A stretch of DNA of 64,000 nucleotides from Anisodus tanguticus (lineage: Eukaryota; Streptophyta; Magnoliopsida; Solanales; Solanaceae): assembly GCA_034509755.1 (NCBI GenBank), contig CM067546.1:18086615-18150614 (forward strand), written 5' to 3'. The stretch's first letter is position 1. Each line of letters starts with the position of its first letter. The notes below the pieces were generated by a model. It searched no databases. It had not been told where the DNA came from and saw only the letters and a list, made by a program, of their open reading frames with translations. Position numbers and translations under genes: made by a program. This document shows positions 35,041 to 47,683 of this stretch, in pieces.

Positions 35041-38000
35041 TCAGTTCCGATATTACTTAGAATCGTGTAATTAATAAGGTATGTTGATAATTTTATTGAG
35101 AATAATTGTGATTATACCTATGATCGGTCAGCTATCATTGAGATATCAAGTATGTCATACAAGGCGTATATAAACCATAAATCAATTATAGGAATGGGAG
35201 ATGGTAAGTGAAATCACAGTTATATTCAAGGCTCTAAGCAATGTGATTTAGGAACTAACCCTTCAATGACTATAATATACGTACCCATCACCCTTAGATC
35301 CTGTAGTGTGAGCAATACTAGGACACAGAAATTAAATGAACGTGTGACCTGAAAAGGGGGAATCATGAGTCCAAAGAATTTAGGGAAACCCCAAAAGAAA
35401 AATAAGGAAAATGGATTTCCATGGTTAAGTTACCTGAAGTTTTATTCCGAAGATAGTTGAAGGAAGAAAAGAATGCGAAAAGTTATATGTAAACTAGTAA
35501 CCACAATCCCTTCATACAGGTTAAGCTATTTAGGAAACCTATGGACCGAGATAAGTTTTTTCAATTAAAGGCAAGTAATATACCCTTACCATAAAGATGG
35601 CAAAATTCTCGACACTAAATGGAAATAAACTTGCGGTAAGGATATGATTAACAGATAAATGGTGATAAATGATAAATAGATACTTGACAACACGAGTAAA
35701 AGCGTTATAATAAACTTGGTATCATACATCCTACAAAAATATTGACGGAAAGCCAATAATAGTAAGAAGATCAATAAAGGAATCTGAGTGAGACGTTCAA
35801 GAAACAAGGGTACCAATAAAAGGTAGGTGTACCGATAGAGAAGTGGTATTTAAGTTTCCAGAGCCAAAGATTTAGATTATGACGCCCATAAGTGACGATC
35901 CCAGAAGTACATTAAGACGAAGAATCTTTGAAGGAATTCCAATCGGTAATATCCAAGTTGATTGAATGAGCGATGGATAGAAAGGATTATATTACCAAAT
36001 TTATGGGAGGAAGCCCGAATTAGCAATAGGGATTGAGTCCAATTACGATCTAAATTTTAACATGACAAACCTTAGTCCCGCCGTCAATATCGATAAGGCA
36101 TCTAAGGCATATAAGTAACAGTAAGGATGAACAAAATCCGATGTGAGTATATGATGAGGAAATTAAGAATGGTCTAAGATAAGTAGTAGGGGAAAGAGCT
36201 AAAGAATAAGAACAAGGAAGCAAGAAATGAACGAATAGATGATGGAAAATTTTTAGCTGCCGAATGAACTTAAGACCTTGCAAGTTGAATAATACTATGA
36301 TCATAAAGTTAAGGACATCAGTATAAAGAAAGACAAATCAAAGACACAGAGATGACAATGTGGACTAAAATACAGTAAGTACGAAGGGAATCCAATGGGC
36401 TAACACCTTGCAAAAGTAAAGACTTAAGTGAAAAGGGAAATGGTATGACTCTTAGCATGAATGATATTGGAAGATAACATGAGTACGTCAAAGATTTCTT
36501 TGAGAAAGAAAGTGCACAAAAAGTACCTAACAAGCGAAGGATCATAAGAATCTCAGAGTTATAAAAGTGAGTATGCATTTCTAGCATGAAAGGAATGCTA
36601 ATTATGAAAGCTCATAAGTCTGGAGCCATTAAGTAGGATAGACCCTCAAGAAATAAAGTCGACAAAAGGAGAAACAATGATGGATAGGAAAGAATGTCTT
36701 GCTTTTAATATTTAATGGAAAAGGAAAGATAAAGAAATTAACTAGATAAGGATGCAAAACAAGAGAGGATACTCGAGCGAATATTGAGTCCAACTGAGGC
36801 AGGATGAACCTATCCTAGGAATACACAACATCGCCAGGGAAATAGGAAAATTTGAGACGTTATAAAAAGGAAGAAATTTGGAAGTAATAAATAAGACGAT
36901 AAAGGACCATATGGTCTTGTACCATTGAACAACAAGAGTCACTAAGGAAGTCATAGAAAAAGGGCCGCCCCAAAGAAGTAGCAGGTGACCAACCGTAATA
37001 GAAACTGGGTGACACCCCCTTGGAACTATAAGTAAATGAATTCTTCCTTATATTGGGAATTGAGGAGAATAAAGACAAAGTATCCCATTTAATCCCCTTT
37101 AAGAAGTATTGTGAGATGGAGTAGAGATAATAATGGAAACCGTATCGAAGATCCAAGGATTAAGAGTATCAAGTAGCAGCATTCAAAGAAGAGTTACTTT
37201 AGAAGTTGAAATATTACTTATGGAATATTGAGTGAACTGGGGATCTTTAAGGATCATTATGTAATTAGGATATTAATGCCAAAGTGACTTGTCAGTCTGA
37301 ACGGTGACGATTAAGTTTGGCTATACAATCAAAGTTCATCAAAGTTTTATTTTGAAAACTATCTCAAGCCATGGCATGATCGCCTATTAGGACAACTCAC
37401 TAATCTAAGGACCAATTTAAAAGAAGCCCTGAGTATTCATAATTTCCATGTCCCATCCTAATATGCCCAATGAATAATTTAGGTCCGACTACCGAACCCG
37501 GGCCGAGTCTGGAAGAAGTTTTAAATAAGGATTGATGACTAGTGAGGGGATATCACAAGAAAAGAAAGGGACCAGAAGTAACGATACCAGATTTAAGGAA
37601 GGAAGTATAACTAAATACTTAGATCAACGAGGAAACGAATTAAGAGATTTGGTGTTGGAAGCAAGATTCAACTTGATAAGGGAAAAAGATTTCGTTTAAG
37701 AGTATTCAAGGTCATAATACCAAACCCAGTTGAAAAAGACAGTAACCAGCAAGGAGAGCATAGTCCCAATTGGAGACGTTTATTTAAGAAATACTCTAAA
37801 TAAGAGTGAAGAAGATATGTATGTATGAAAGGAGTTTTTAGACCAGTAGGCTGCTCAGAGTTTATGTACTATATAAGGACACTATCATGAATGAGTGAAC
37901 AAAATCAGAGGAAAAATGGATTGGAATAACTCCACTACTTCTACGTCCTCAACTTTGGCGATAATCGTGCCACAATCTTTCATCATCATCTTACGCTATG

Positions 38001-38640
38001 TGCCTATGACCATGAATATCTAAACTCCATCATAAGATGAACGTTAAAAAAATATAAAAGAAAGATATAGCCCAAAGGTCAGAATACAATGGCCCAGATA
38101 ATGTACAACTATAAGGCAATTATGTAAAAGATAAATACAACTATGTGAAAATTGAGAATATACCAGCAATGTATGTCAGTGTAATCTGATCGAACGACAC
38201 GACAAGACAATCCTTAGTCCGCAAAAACTTTATCAGAATGGTCACAGAACCTAAGAATTGCTTTACTCAAGTGATCCAGATTCTAGCTTTATATTAGTAT
38301 TCGTGCAATATAATTCTTCTATTCTATTTGATTTATCGATTTGGACCATGTACCTCTGTAACCAATGTTTTTAAAGCAAATGTAATGAGTGTAGCTTGGA
38401 TATCAATAAGAAGATGTTAAGGTAAGTTATGGCTGAACCCTTTTTAATTTATGCAAGTATAAGTGGCCATGTGAGGCCGATTAATGTTATTTTGATATTG
38501 TTCTTCCATGTGTCGCATTGGATACATGTTTGGGCTGCTTGACAGATTTTGGATAGTCTTATTTACAAAGGAAACTTTGCCGAAATTTCTAGAAATCGTG
38601 ATAGTTAGAATATTTCCAACATTCACGGATGAATGTTCCT
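35041..38640 (+). mobile_element. Decayed pol region of element B
   Basis: By position, between gag and the 3' polypurine tract, this should be pol. No catalytic motif is readable in any frame. Isolated coding-like runs (for example EVVFKFPEPK near 35845) are too short to assign. The minus-strand ORFs are not credible genes. The end, 38530-38640, has the GATAGTC.TATTTACA.AG word also seen before the LTR at 13750. Confidence 0.45.
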
Positions 38641-38653
38641 AAGGAGGGAAGGA
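38641..38653 (+). other. Polypurine tract before LTR3
   Basis: AAGGAGGGAAGGA directly before TGTTACACACTG. Confidence 0.85.
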
Positions 38654-40922
38654 TGTTACACACTGTAAGTTTCATGTTTTGATATGTCATCAATGTATAT
38701 CGAAGTCCCAGGAAAAGGTACGATCTTAAAAATGAATAATGAAGATTTATAGCTTGTTTATGGAGGTACCGAAGTGTTTGGGAGTTAAATGGATCGAAGA
38801 AAGTACGTTTCGACTAAAATGGGAAACTGGACAACTTGACGGGATAGATGACGGACCGTCAAATACCTAGTCTGAGCCATCAATATTCCAGGATGTTTTA
38901 CGAGGAATATTGACGGACCATCGGAAGTTTGACAGTCTATCAAGTGTACCATTGAATTACGGTGGTGCAAAATTTTTTATGGGTTTATATTGGGTATTTC
39001 GACTTAGATCCCTCATTTCACACCCAAACCAGTTCCAAAATCTCTCCCAAGCTCTCTCCATCATACCTCATCACCCCAATATGAAACACCATAAACCCCT
39101 TAATTATCATAGAATTCATCTTTTTTGTATTAAGTTGGTGTTGGAAAACCCTTGAAGATGAGATTTCTTTATGTTTTTAGGAGCATTTGGATGTGTAAAG
39201 ATACATTTCATTCTATTTAACTTATGATTATGATCAATTGATGATTTGGAGAAAGTTACAAAAAAGTTTTCATCATCAAAACATCACAAATTTGTGAAAT
39301 CTTCATAATAGAAATTGTTGGGCTGCTTTACTCCAAGAATGAGCTGAATTGGATGATGGAATTGGTTTTGTGTGTTATGAATTAAGGAAAGTACAATTTG
39401 AAGGATTGTGAAGTTGAATCACATAAGATTTTCCATATAAGAAAAGCTTATAGAGTTGTGTTTGATTAAAGTTGTCAAAGAACACCTAAATAAGTTTTCT
39501 ATGAAAAATGAGTTTTGAAGAATTATGGAATCTAATTACATAAGTATCCTTTGTAAAGAAGTCTAAGAATTCGAGATGGTCAAGATTGTCGATAAGGTGC
39601 CTAAGTAAAGTTTCTCTATGGAATTTGAATGCGATATTGATGTCAACTTGTCATGTGATGTAGTTAATCACCTGTAAAAGGGGAGAGGGCTTATAGGGCG
39701 ATTGTAGCGAAAAGAATCAGGTATGTTAAGGCATACTCTTTTATTCTTTTAGCATGATCAACGAATCAGTATAACCATAGCTACGCCCTTTCAAAAGGAA
39801 TTCTACTCTTAAATTTAAAGCATGATTACTTTCATACCATATAGTTACAATTCATAACTCTTGTGGTTCTATTTCGAAAACATTTTCTCGACTTGATAGT
39901 CTCTTGAATCTTATATTTTCTTATGACCGTTGATGACTCTCAGTTAGTCATACAGAAACCATTACATAACAATAATCATAAGATAATGACCTCGAGTAAC
40001 TCCAATTGGTTTCATAAGGCCCTTCAAGGTCTGTCTTGCATTGCACTTATATATATGCAGTTATTTTCATACCACCCACGTTATACTCAGCCGGGTATGG
40101 CACGTAGATATGCACCTAGCTGCAGTTGGTTTTGACATTACTGAGTCTCACATTTAGGGCGTGTACAATCGAGTCCTCATCGAGGTTTGGGTATGATACA
40201 TATGTATTATGACATGATTTTCCTTACATAGAGGCTGAATATTACTTTGTATGGCCCCACTAAGCAGCTTGATTTTTACAGACATGCATACATGTTCATG
40301 GTTGTGTCAGGTAGGCCCATAGAGGCTTGTTATGAGTTTCAGGTTGACTTATGTACCCTTATTTCTTATGATATGTCTTCCGTCTATAGTGGTTTTCTTC
40401 CTTACATATCCAGTACATCTTTCGTACTGATGTCTCATTCCGGGGATACTTCATTTCATGCCCAGATATATGGATAAATATGCAGATAATTTCATCACAA
40501 TAGGACTCGACTCAACTAGAAGTCGTCATGCTCCATTCTTCCAGAGTTATATAGTAAATTCATAGGTATAATGGTTATACATATGTAAATAGTTGGGTAT
40601 GGTAGGGTCCTGTTCTGACTAGTTGTTATCCGTATACTCTTTAGAGGCTTGTGGACAGTGTGTTATGGGTGGTAGTCATGTGTGTCCTTGTCGGCCTCTT
40701 CGGTAGATTAATTATGCTTATGTCGGCCTTGTTGACTTTGTTATAGATATGTATAGTTTGTGTCTTTTTTTAGTGCAGATGGCTATTTCTTTATTCAGTT
40801 AGGTATGTGTCAGAAGCATCGTTGGCCCATGAATTATTGTATGTTTCTCATGTATCCAGATCGGTACGCTTGGACCTTAGGGCACCGAGTTCCGGCCATA
40901 CCCCCAAGGTCGGGGTGCGAAA
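38654..40922 (+). repeat. LTR3 of element B, full length
   Basis: 2269 bases, TGTTACAC to CCCCCAAGGTCGGGGTGCGAAA (expected CA end mutated). It is followed by TGAAT, the right TSD, and then by Tat gag. It matches LTR2 across its length, including the TGACGGACCGTC words and the ~15-kb-distant promoter region. Confidence 0.88.
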
Positions 40923-40927
40923 TGAAT

Positions 40928-41130
40928 GTTATTTCTAGTTATCTCGAAGGACAAGGCATCAGTCACCTTCATCGATGGATAAAACCCAAAAGCTCGAATG
41001 TCTCACACAAGCTGTAGGAAAGGCTGAGGGAGTTCCTATCCAAAACATGGAATGAGATAAACCACTGTTATATCAAAAAATGAGGATTAAGGGTGACCTC
41101 AAAGTATCAGCCCCGATCAAAGTCGAAGGC
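40928..41130 (+). pseudogene. Element G gag, second part
   Basis: Directly after the TSD the Tat gag resumes: VISKDKASVTFIDG, then WIKPKSSNVSHKL (40978-41016) and, after a stop, ERLREFLSKTWNEINHCYIK. A frame change follows, then MRIKGDLKVSAPIKVEGR up to about 41125. These match the family's segment after the FIKAHAGA block. From about 41130 the sequence is unlike gag, so the rest of the element is deleted or displaced. Confidence 0.8.
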
Positions 41131-43949
41131 CGATTGTTGCTCCCAAATGCACACGCAAGTATACGTGGTCGCCAAGTAGTATAATAACTTGTAAAAATTG
41201 GATATCGATCCCTCATAGACTTATGATCAACGATAGTAGAAGAATTCACTAATACCACTAATTATGCAAGTATAAGAGAGAATAGTTGTTTTGTTTTATA
41301 ACTACTACAGAAAAGTAAATGATTAACTAATGTAAACTAATAGATTGAAAATAATGTTTGTTGATACTGGAATTTATCACAAGAGAAGGACATACCAGGG
41401 TCATAGCACCTTTCATAATCATGTTGCGTTTTAAACTTTCATTGAGTTGCTTAATTATCGAGTTATTTATTGACAAGGTTAATTATACAACTATGAATCT
41501 CTCGAGTCCTCTAGTCACCTATTTGTATTACTTTCATGACTATATATCTATGGTCATGAACATTACTACAAATGCATTTATAGTTCCTGTATTTCAATCA
41601 TGCAGGGTGATCTAGGTATATCTCTATCCTAGCCACAAATCCCTACCATGATTTCCCAATGGTTAGCTCCTACTCTATTCAATCTTCGTTCTATCTTAGT
41701 ATTTCTCTCTCTAGTTCAATCTAAGAATTAAAGATTTATGCTACTGGTAGCGAAGCAGTAAAATATTTTTGCACAAAATTGAAAAAATAACTCATATGAT
41801 AAGAATTAAAGATTGATCATACTCTATTCAATCTTCGTTCTATCTTAGTATTCCTCTCTCGAGTTCAATCTAAGAAATAATGATTTATCCTACTGGTCGT
41901 GAAGCAGTAAAATAGTTGAGCACAAGATTGAATAAATAACTCATGATAATTTAGTAAAATCAACTCAAGTTTATACGTCAACAATCATACTATGACCACA
42001 ACCCCGGAACAATGGAATTTAGTCGCTCATAATTTTGTTGAGAACACAAGAATTCATGTTAAAACTAGGGTTTAATTGAAGGAATAAAATAGGATGTAAA
42101 AATACCATAAGTATGGCTACAAGTCTCCAAGAAATATCCATCATGTCTAAAAACATCCATAGGGTCTATTTATAGTCTAGGGTAAAAGCTAAAATTAAGT
42201 AGACCAAATCTTAACAAAATTAGGAAAACCACTGTGCTTTGTGCTCTGCACCTGAGACGCAAGTGCAAAGTGGGTGTGATTGTTGCCTTTAAAATTTCAA
42301 AACTTCATAATGATAGATTTCATGCCTTTGGTGTGCGACACATAGTCATGGCAAGTGAGATTTTATCCTTTATCAGAGCAACTTCAGAGAGTCAGCATCC
42401 ATGCTCTGGAAATACGACGCACATGCATAGCATATTTCTCTGTCAGACAAGTTTTTCCATCTTCTGTGAGAGGTTCTACCTACCCTATGCATGCGACGCA
42501 ACTGCATAGCACATGGTCCTTCAGTGATCAACTTTTTCACTAAGTCTTCCGAAATCTCTCTCTCATCTTGCCCACGAACAATTTCCTCTGGAATCCATCA
42601 AAATAGCTCGGTTTCAGTTCATTTATTCACGTTGTACCTAATTACAAAAGATACACCAACATAAGCTAAAATACAAAGATTTCATCATAAATACGTGATT
42701 AAAGCACCAAGATATAAGGTAAAGTGATGCTAAATATTAGATATTTGTGTCAAATATAATCACCCCACACTTAGACTTTGCTCGCCCTCGAGCAACTACT
42801 ACAGTCAGCAGACAAACACGCCCCAATTAGAACAGGTCTACTTGGGCTTTGGCTAACACGACACTTTTAAAAATCATTTTTCAAACCAAACCGAGCAATC
42901 TGCCGTACAATCTTGCTAACATGATTTTCATATAAAAATCACAAACAACTTCCTAAAAATAAGTTATCCTCCAAAACTGACTCAACGCCACCATTTCAAC
43001 AGAATTATCATGATACCCACAAAGACCAACACTTCACCTATCCTAAATAAATTATGCGCCCTCACCGAAAGAGAGTTGTCGATATCTCACATCATTTTTC
43101 ACTTTGAAATACTTTGAATGGATAGAATCAATCAACAATTAACGCTCACTCTCACAAAAAAGTCACGTTCAATATACCACGAACCATAGGATTTCCCTTA
43201 GTGTAACCAATTCAGTAATATAAGTATGTTAATTCTAGGATCAAGGGGGACTTAAAGGGTTGTAATGTACGCTAAGGGAAGGGTAGCATATATTTTGTAT
43301 GAATAGTGACTATCCTCCCTAAGCACTTTAATACATACAACTTGACAATGTTTTCACAATCCTTTACTAGCCAACCAAAGCTCAACCAACCAACGCCCAA
43401 TTATCCCAATCACGCCCACTTTTGTGTCTCAAATTTAAGCACCTTTTATTTTCGTAAGTTAACTAGAAAGATCTTTCTAACAATTCATAGCTTTTTTTTC
43501 AAACACTTCCAACTAGCAAGTATTTTTTTTATTAACTAGGCGCATCCATAGACTATTTTCAGGCATCAACTAACAAACCGTCCTATTTTCTTTTACTTTT
43601 CTCCTCCATTTACATCAAATACATCATTAAAGTGCTCAAGGAGTAAGAATGATCAAATTAAGGTCAAATAGAATAAAAGAGAATAGGATCATCAGTACCT
43701 ACCAAAGAAAAATGCTAAAGGCTCAAAGGGGCTAACTAGGACAATCATGTAAAGGTAGGTAAACTGAGGTTAAATTTTTGCTAACAAGGAAAATCACTAT
43801 CACTTCCTAGATCAAAAACTTTATTTTATTTCGCGAACACACCGGGCAAGTTCTAGACATATACACAACATGGAGTACATATGACTACCTTTTTAACACC
43901 AATTTTTTTCCCTCCAAAATTCAAATTAACTAGTCAAGCTTCTTGGATC
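41131..43949. other. Non-coding repeat-like region, origin unassigned
   Basis: No domain is visible in any frame. It opens with CAAATGCACACGCAAGTATA and contains CACACTTAGACTTTGCTCGC near 42765. I associate both phrases with the non-coding parts of large plant gypsy elements, from memory only. A 149-base duplication is listed separately. The open stretches at 41358-41615 and 42234-42509 have no recognisable product. Confidence 0.3.
41671..41953. repeat. 149-bp tandem duplication
   Basis: TACTCTATTCAATCTTCGTT occurs at 41671 and 41820. The following ~130 bases (CTATCTTAGTATT.CTCTCT, GAAGCAGTAAAATA, AATAACTCAT) match with scattered differences. Confidence 0.9.
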
Positions 43950-44913
43950 ACAAAAAGAGTAAAAGAATCACTCCGAAAATAAATAAAAAACACTTTCTAA
44001 AACAACTTTTGGTGACATTTTTGCCATTACATTGGAAAAATATCCCAATATCTATTGTGTATACTTTATGCATAATTTTAACTATAAATTATGGTAATTT
44101 TAGCAATTTGAAATCGATTTACACAAAAAAAATAAGTGTTTAATTAATTAGGCATTTTAATTATCGATTTAAAAGTCATATTTTTACTTTGTTAAAACCA
44201 AGAGGCTTAATTAGTTAATTGAATCATTACCCCATCTCAATGATATTTTAAATTGGTTTTGATTTCAAAGATGGGTTTAAATTGAATCCAAATTGAAGTT
44301 CAAATGGGCTGAATTGTCAATATTTGGGTTATGTTTTAAATCCAGTTTTTGACGACTATTATTAACTTCAAAGACCATCCTCTCCCTTATTTTATTCTTG
44401 GCCCAAATATCTCACAAATGTCCAGCCCAATTAGAGCGACCCGACCCATTACCTTATTTTCCCCCAAAGTTACTTTTTCTCTTCATTTAGTGAACAAAAA
44501 TCCCAAACGAGCCCTAAGCTCTCTTCCTCGACCAGCTCATCTCCCACGCTTCCCAACTGTCTCAGGATTATATTGGCCATGTTTCAGAAGTCTTTGCTTT
44601 TTTCCAGTCGATGTCCACCCTAAATTCGCCATTACATTTATGGATGTTGTCTTCTTCTTCCACCAAAAGGATGACACAACGGTAATGTGCCCCTCTTTTT
44701 TATTTTCAATTTGGTTTTTCTTTTCCAGTCAAAGGATTCAAACTTGTCCCACATCGAACTTGAGTCAAAAACCCTAGCATTTGGGATCTCTATAAATAGA
44801 ACTCCCTCTCCCCCTCTCTCTTCATTTCAGAACGTTTTTTTCAGACCCAAAAAGTTGGTTTTTTATAACCACAATAGGTTTTCACACCCTCAAGAGCTTG
44901 AACACTTAGAAAC
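43950..44913 (+). mobile_element. Upstream part of a long Ogre/Tat-type LTR
   Basis: AT-rich DNA passes into a promoter region with CTATAAATAGAACTCCCTCT at 44790, then a pyrimidine-rich leader. The sequence breaks at 44913, where element E begins, and continues at 57407 after E and its TSD are removed. The left end of the LTR is not defined; 43950 is an estimate. The alternative is the promoter and 5' leader of a host gene, but no exon follows. Confidence 0.45.
44790..44800 (+). promoter_or_regulatory. TATA box upstream of element E insertion
   Basis: CTATAAATAGA is a near-consensus plant TATA box, followed at ~30 bases by a TCTCTTCATTTC initiator-like pyrimidine run. Element E inserted 123 bases downstream. 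Confidence 0.65.
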
Positions 44914-45578
44914 GGTTCTCGCCCCGAATTCTGCCTTCTGCCATTTTATCGGCAGATAAAATCAGGAGAAATTGATTCCTTAACTTAAGAGATTTGGGGA
45001 TGAAAACGGAACTCTAATTTCTCACAATGGGTTCCCCAAGTACTCCAGAAAGATTTGAGTTGTTTGATCAAAGGTAAGAAACATGAATACAGTCGAGTAA
45101 AGTAAAAGTAAAGGATAAAGTAAGGGATAAAGTATAAAGATAGATAAGATTTGAGTTGTTTGATTGATTGTCTCTATATACAAAAATGTGTTCTATTTAT
45201 AGTACAAAAAGAGAAAACAACTGTACAAATGTGCCTCCCCATGTCAGCCATCAAGTAACCCACCAAGTTTAATGGGCGACTATGGGGGAGGTGGTGTCGA
45301 TTTTCTCTCCCTCTACTCCTATTGCTTGGATAATGGCCCCTTCCTTTTAGTTGTCGTTAGCAGTTATGGCTTATGGGGATCTAAAAACCCTTTTGACTTA
45401 GTCATGAGACGTCTACTTCTGAGTGGGTCCCAGTTGTACCTCTAACTGACAACTCAGCTGAGATGCCTTGGTAGCCGATGCAGTTCTTATAGTCGAGGGC
45501 TAGGAGTAAATTCAGCTCCGGAATAGTTTGGCTGTCACTGAATTCGGATAAACACTTAGCTATTTTTTAGTGTTAACA
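44914..45578 (-). repeat. 3' LTR of element E
   Basis: Ends in TAGTGTTAACA (plus) at 45578, which is TGTTAACACTA at the start in element orientation. The other end has GG in place of the expected TG at 44914. A TATA box lies at 45193-45203 on the minus strand. It is closely similar to the copy at 56725. Confidence 0.93.
45193..45203 (-). promoter_or_regulatory. TATA box of element E 3' LTR
   Basis: Minus strand reads TACTATAAATAGAAC; the same word is in the other LTR at 57014-57027. From this 3' LTR it would fire leftward into 44.9 kb. Confidence 0.6.
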
Positions 45579-46592
45579 ATTGCCCCACTACATTAACTCG
45601 AGTGTGACTGTTGAGTTGATGTATCCGAAAGTAGCCGTCGTTTCAATTTGGCAACCGCGCATGTCACTTAAATCATCTCATCTCCGATGCATGCAATGAT
45701 GATTACTTTTTAAAATGTGTTTCCCCTCTAACCGAGGCATCTTCATACCACAAGTTGGCTCTTATGATTTTCGACCGTGCTTTTGAAAATAATAAACTAA
45801 TCTCAACCGCGCCTCTGAAGGTTATTTTTAGGAAAGGCATCCCCCATAGGTTTCTAACCTAATCTTTGGCCTTTTTCTTAGCCAGAAACCATGGCTTCAT
45901 CTATTTTGTCTTGGAGATCAGGAAATATTATTCAAGCCGATAGTGACCTGACCTCCACCTTGGCCTTCATTGGTGAACAGCTAGTTCTGACTCTGTATGG
46001 TGGATCGGAACAAGGTGATTCTCTCTTATTTCAGTACCTCAGCCTGATAAACCATAACTTTCTTTCTACCTGTGACTAGTTCATCGGGGCCGATGTTCGG
46101 CTAACCTTCGTACTTGGCCAACCAAGGTCTCTCATTATTCGGGTTGGTTGGACAGAGTGAAATTAGTCATAATAGCTGAATAGAGGCGCTTGGGTCCGTC
46201 TGCTGCCCCCGTACTGTCGGAATTTGATTTTCGTTGTAACGTCGGGTTCGGGTATGCGCGACGCCTCTGTTTTTGTGCTTGGTTTACCTGGATGTGGGAA
46301 TCCATACCCTACCCTTTAACTTCAGCATTTCTCTCGGCATTCTTGAGCAAATTTAGAGTAAACCTCACAGGTTTGATGGGCCATTATCTTTGACCACTTG
46401 GGATGGCGTTTCTTCGCCTGAGCAGTACGACCAACCTTACGACCCAGGCATGTGAAAGAAATGACTTTATATTTTGTGAAAAGGCAGCCGGTAGGTGGCT
46501 GTCATTTAGCCTTACATCTCCCATCGTAGGGAATTAGCTTATTTTGTGCGACCATGCAGCCGGTATGTGGCTGTCGTTTATTCATACATGCC
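45579..46592 (-). mobile_element. 3' non-coding region and polypurine tract of element E
   Basis: In element orientation this follows the integrase stop and ends GTAGTGGGGCAAT before the LTR; that purine-rich run is the probable plus-strand primer. No domain is visible. ORFs at 45891-46079 and 46190-46393 on the other strand have no support. Confidence 0.6.
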
Positions 46593-47680
46593 CTAAATCG
46601 AAGGATAGTACTTTTTCAGATACTTGTCGTTTATATTCCTGTCTATTCCTTCGTCATGCATGTTTATTAGTTGATATACGTTGTCGGCGGTCCATTGGCT
46701 TACTACGAAGGGTCCTTCCCAATTTGGTGACCATATGCCGAATTTACGATCTTTCATCTCAGTCGGCAAAATGGTTTTCCAAACTAAATCTCCTGCGGTA
46801 AATATCTTAGGCTTAACATGTTTGTTGTATGCTTTAGTCATTTTACGTTTACCAGCTTTGATATTCTCTAGGGCCATCAGTCGATCTTCATCTAGCTGGT
46901 ATAGCTCCATTAGCATGGCCTGTTGATACTCCTCTAAACTTAGAGAGTTCTGCTCGGCCACCCGTAAGGATTTGACATTAATTTCCAATGGAAATACTGT
47001 ATCTTGGCCATAGGTTAGCCGATAAGGTATCATCCCAGCAACTGTAGATTTAGAATTCCTGAGCGCCAAACGGCTTCATCTAGAGTGAGATGCCACATTC
47101 CTAGTTTATCCTCCATGTTCTTACTAATTGTGTCCACAATAAGTTTGTTGGCTGTCTCGGCTTGCCCATTCGCCTGTGCGTAATAAGGCGAAGATGTGAT
47201 CATTTTGATCCCAAATTTCTGAGCAAAGGCTGCCACTTTAGAACTAGTGAACACCGTCCCTTGATCATTTATAATCATCTTAGGGATACCATATCTATAT
47301 ATAATCTGGTGTTGGATAAACTGAATGACATCTGTTTGATGAACCATCTTCATTGGCTGAGCCTCCACCCATTTAGTGAAGTAATCGGTAACCACGATAA
47401 TAAAATTGTGGCCTTTAGCCGATTGTGGGTGAATCTTGCCGATGAGGTTCATAGCCCTTCCTCTGGAGGTCCAAGGTTTTACAACTGGGTGCAGCAATTC
47501 GGCTGGTACCCGTTGGATTGGTATGTGTCTTTGACATTCTTCGTATCCTTTGGCATACTGGAAGCAGTAAGCTATGATAGTAGGCCAATAATAGTTGTGG
47601 CAGTAGATTAGCCACTTCAGCACTGGCCCCGCTTTGTGTGATCCGCATACTCCTTCATGGACCTCTCCCATGACCCTCAA
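46593..47680 (-). pseudogene. Element E integrase
   Basis: An N-terminal zinc domain remnant (EVHEGVCGSHKAG, then YAKGYEECQRH) is followed by the catalytic core, with TDYFTKWVEA (first Asp), IINDQGTVF (second Asp) and ANGQAETANK (Glu) all retained. The C-terminal NWEGPFVV is the GPY/F module. The first Cys of the zinc C-x2-C is Tyr. A frameshift near 47060 joins the ORF at 47680-47030 to that at 47069-46593. Integrase inserts the cDNA; this copy cannot be translated as one chain. Confidence 0.92.
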
Positions 47681-47683
47681 GGC

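Larger units (their letters stand above)
18104..40922 (+). mobile_element. Element B: LTR retrotransposon with three LTR copies, hosting C and D
   Basis: The outer ends are an LTR head TGTTACACC at 18104 and an LTR tail at 40922. They are flanked by AGAAT (18099-18103) and TGAAT (40923-40927), a 4/5-matching TSD. Removing 18104-40927 rejoins the Tat gag frame exactly (VQRVR-M-LFLVISKD). Internally the order is LTR1 (truncated), a 35-base piece ending in a polypurine tract, LTR2 (3'-truncated), interior holding element C, polypurine tract, LTR3. The gag has zinc knuckles and the LTR style is Tekay/Del-like. Confidence 0.8.

Noticed and set aside
44349..44777. 142-codon ORF upstream of a TATA box
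   Set aside because: No recognisable domain; it is upstream of the promoter in LTR-like sequence and biased by pyrimidine-rich DNA.
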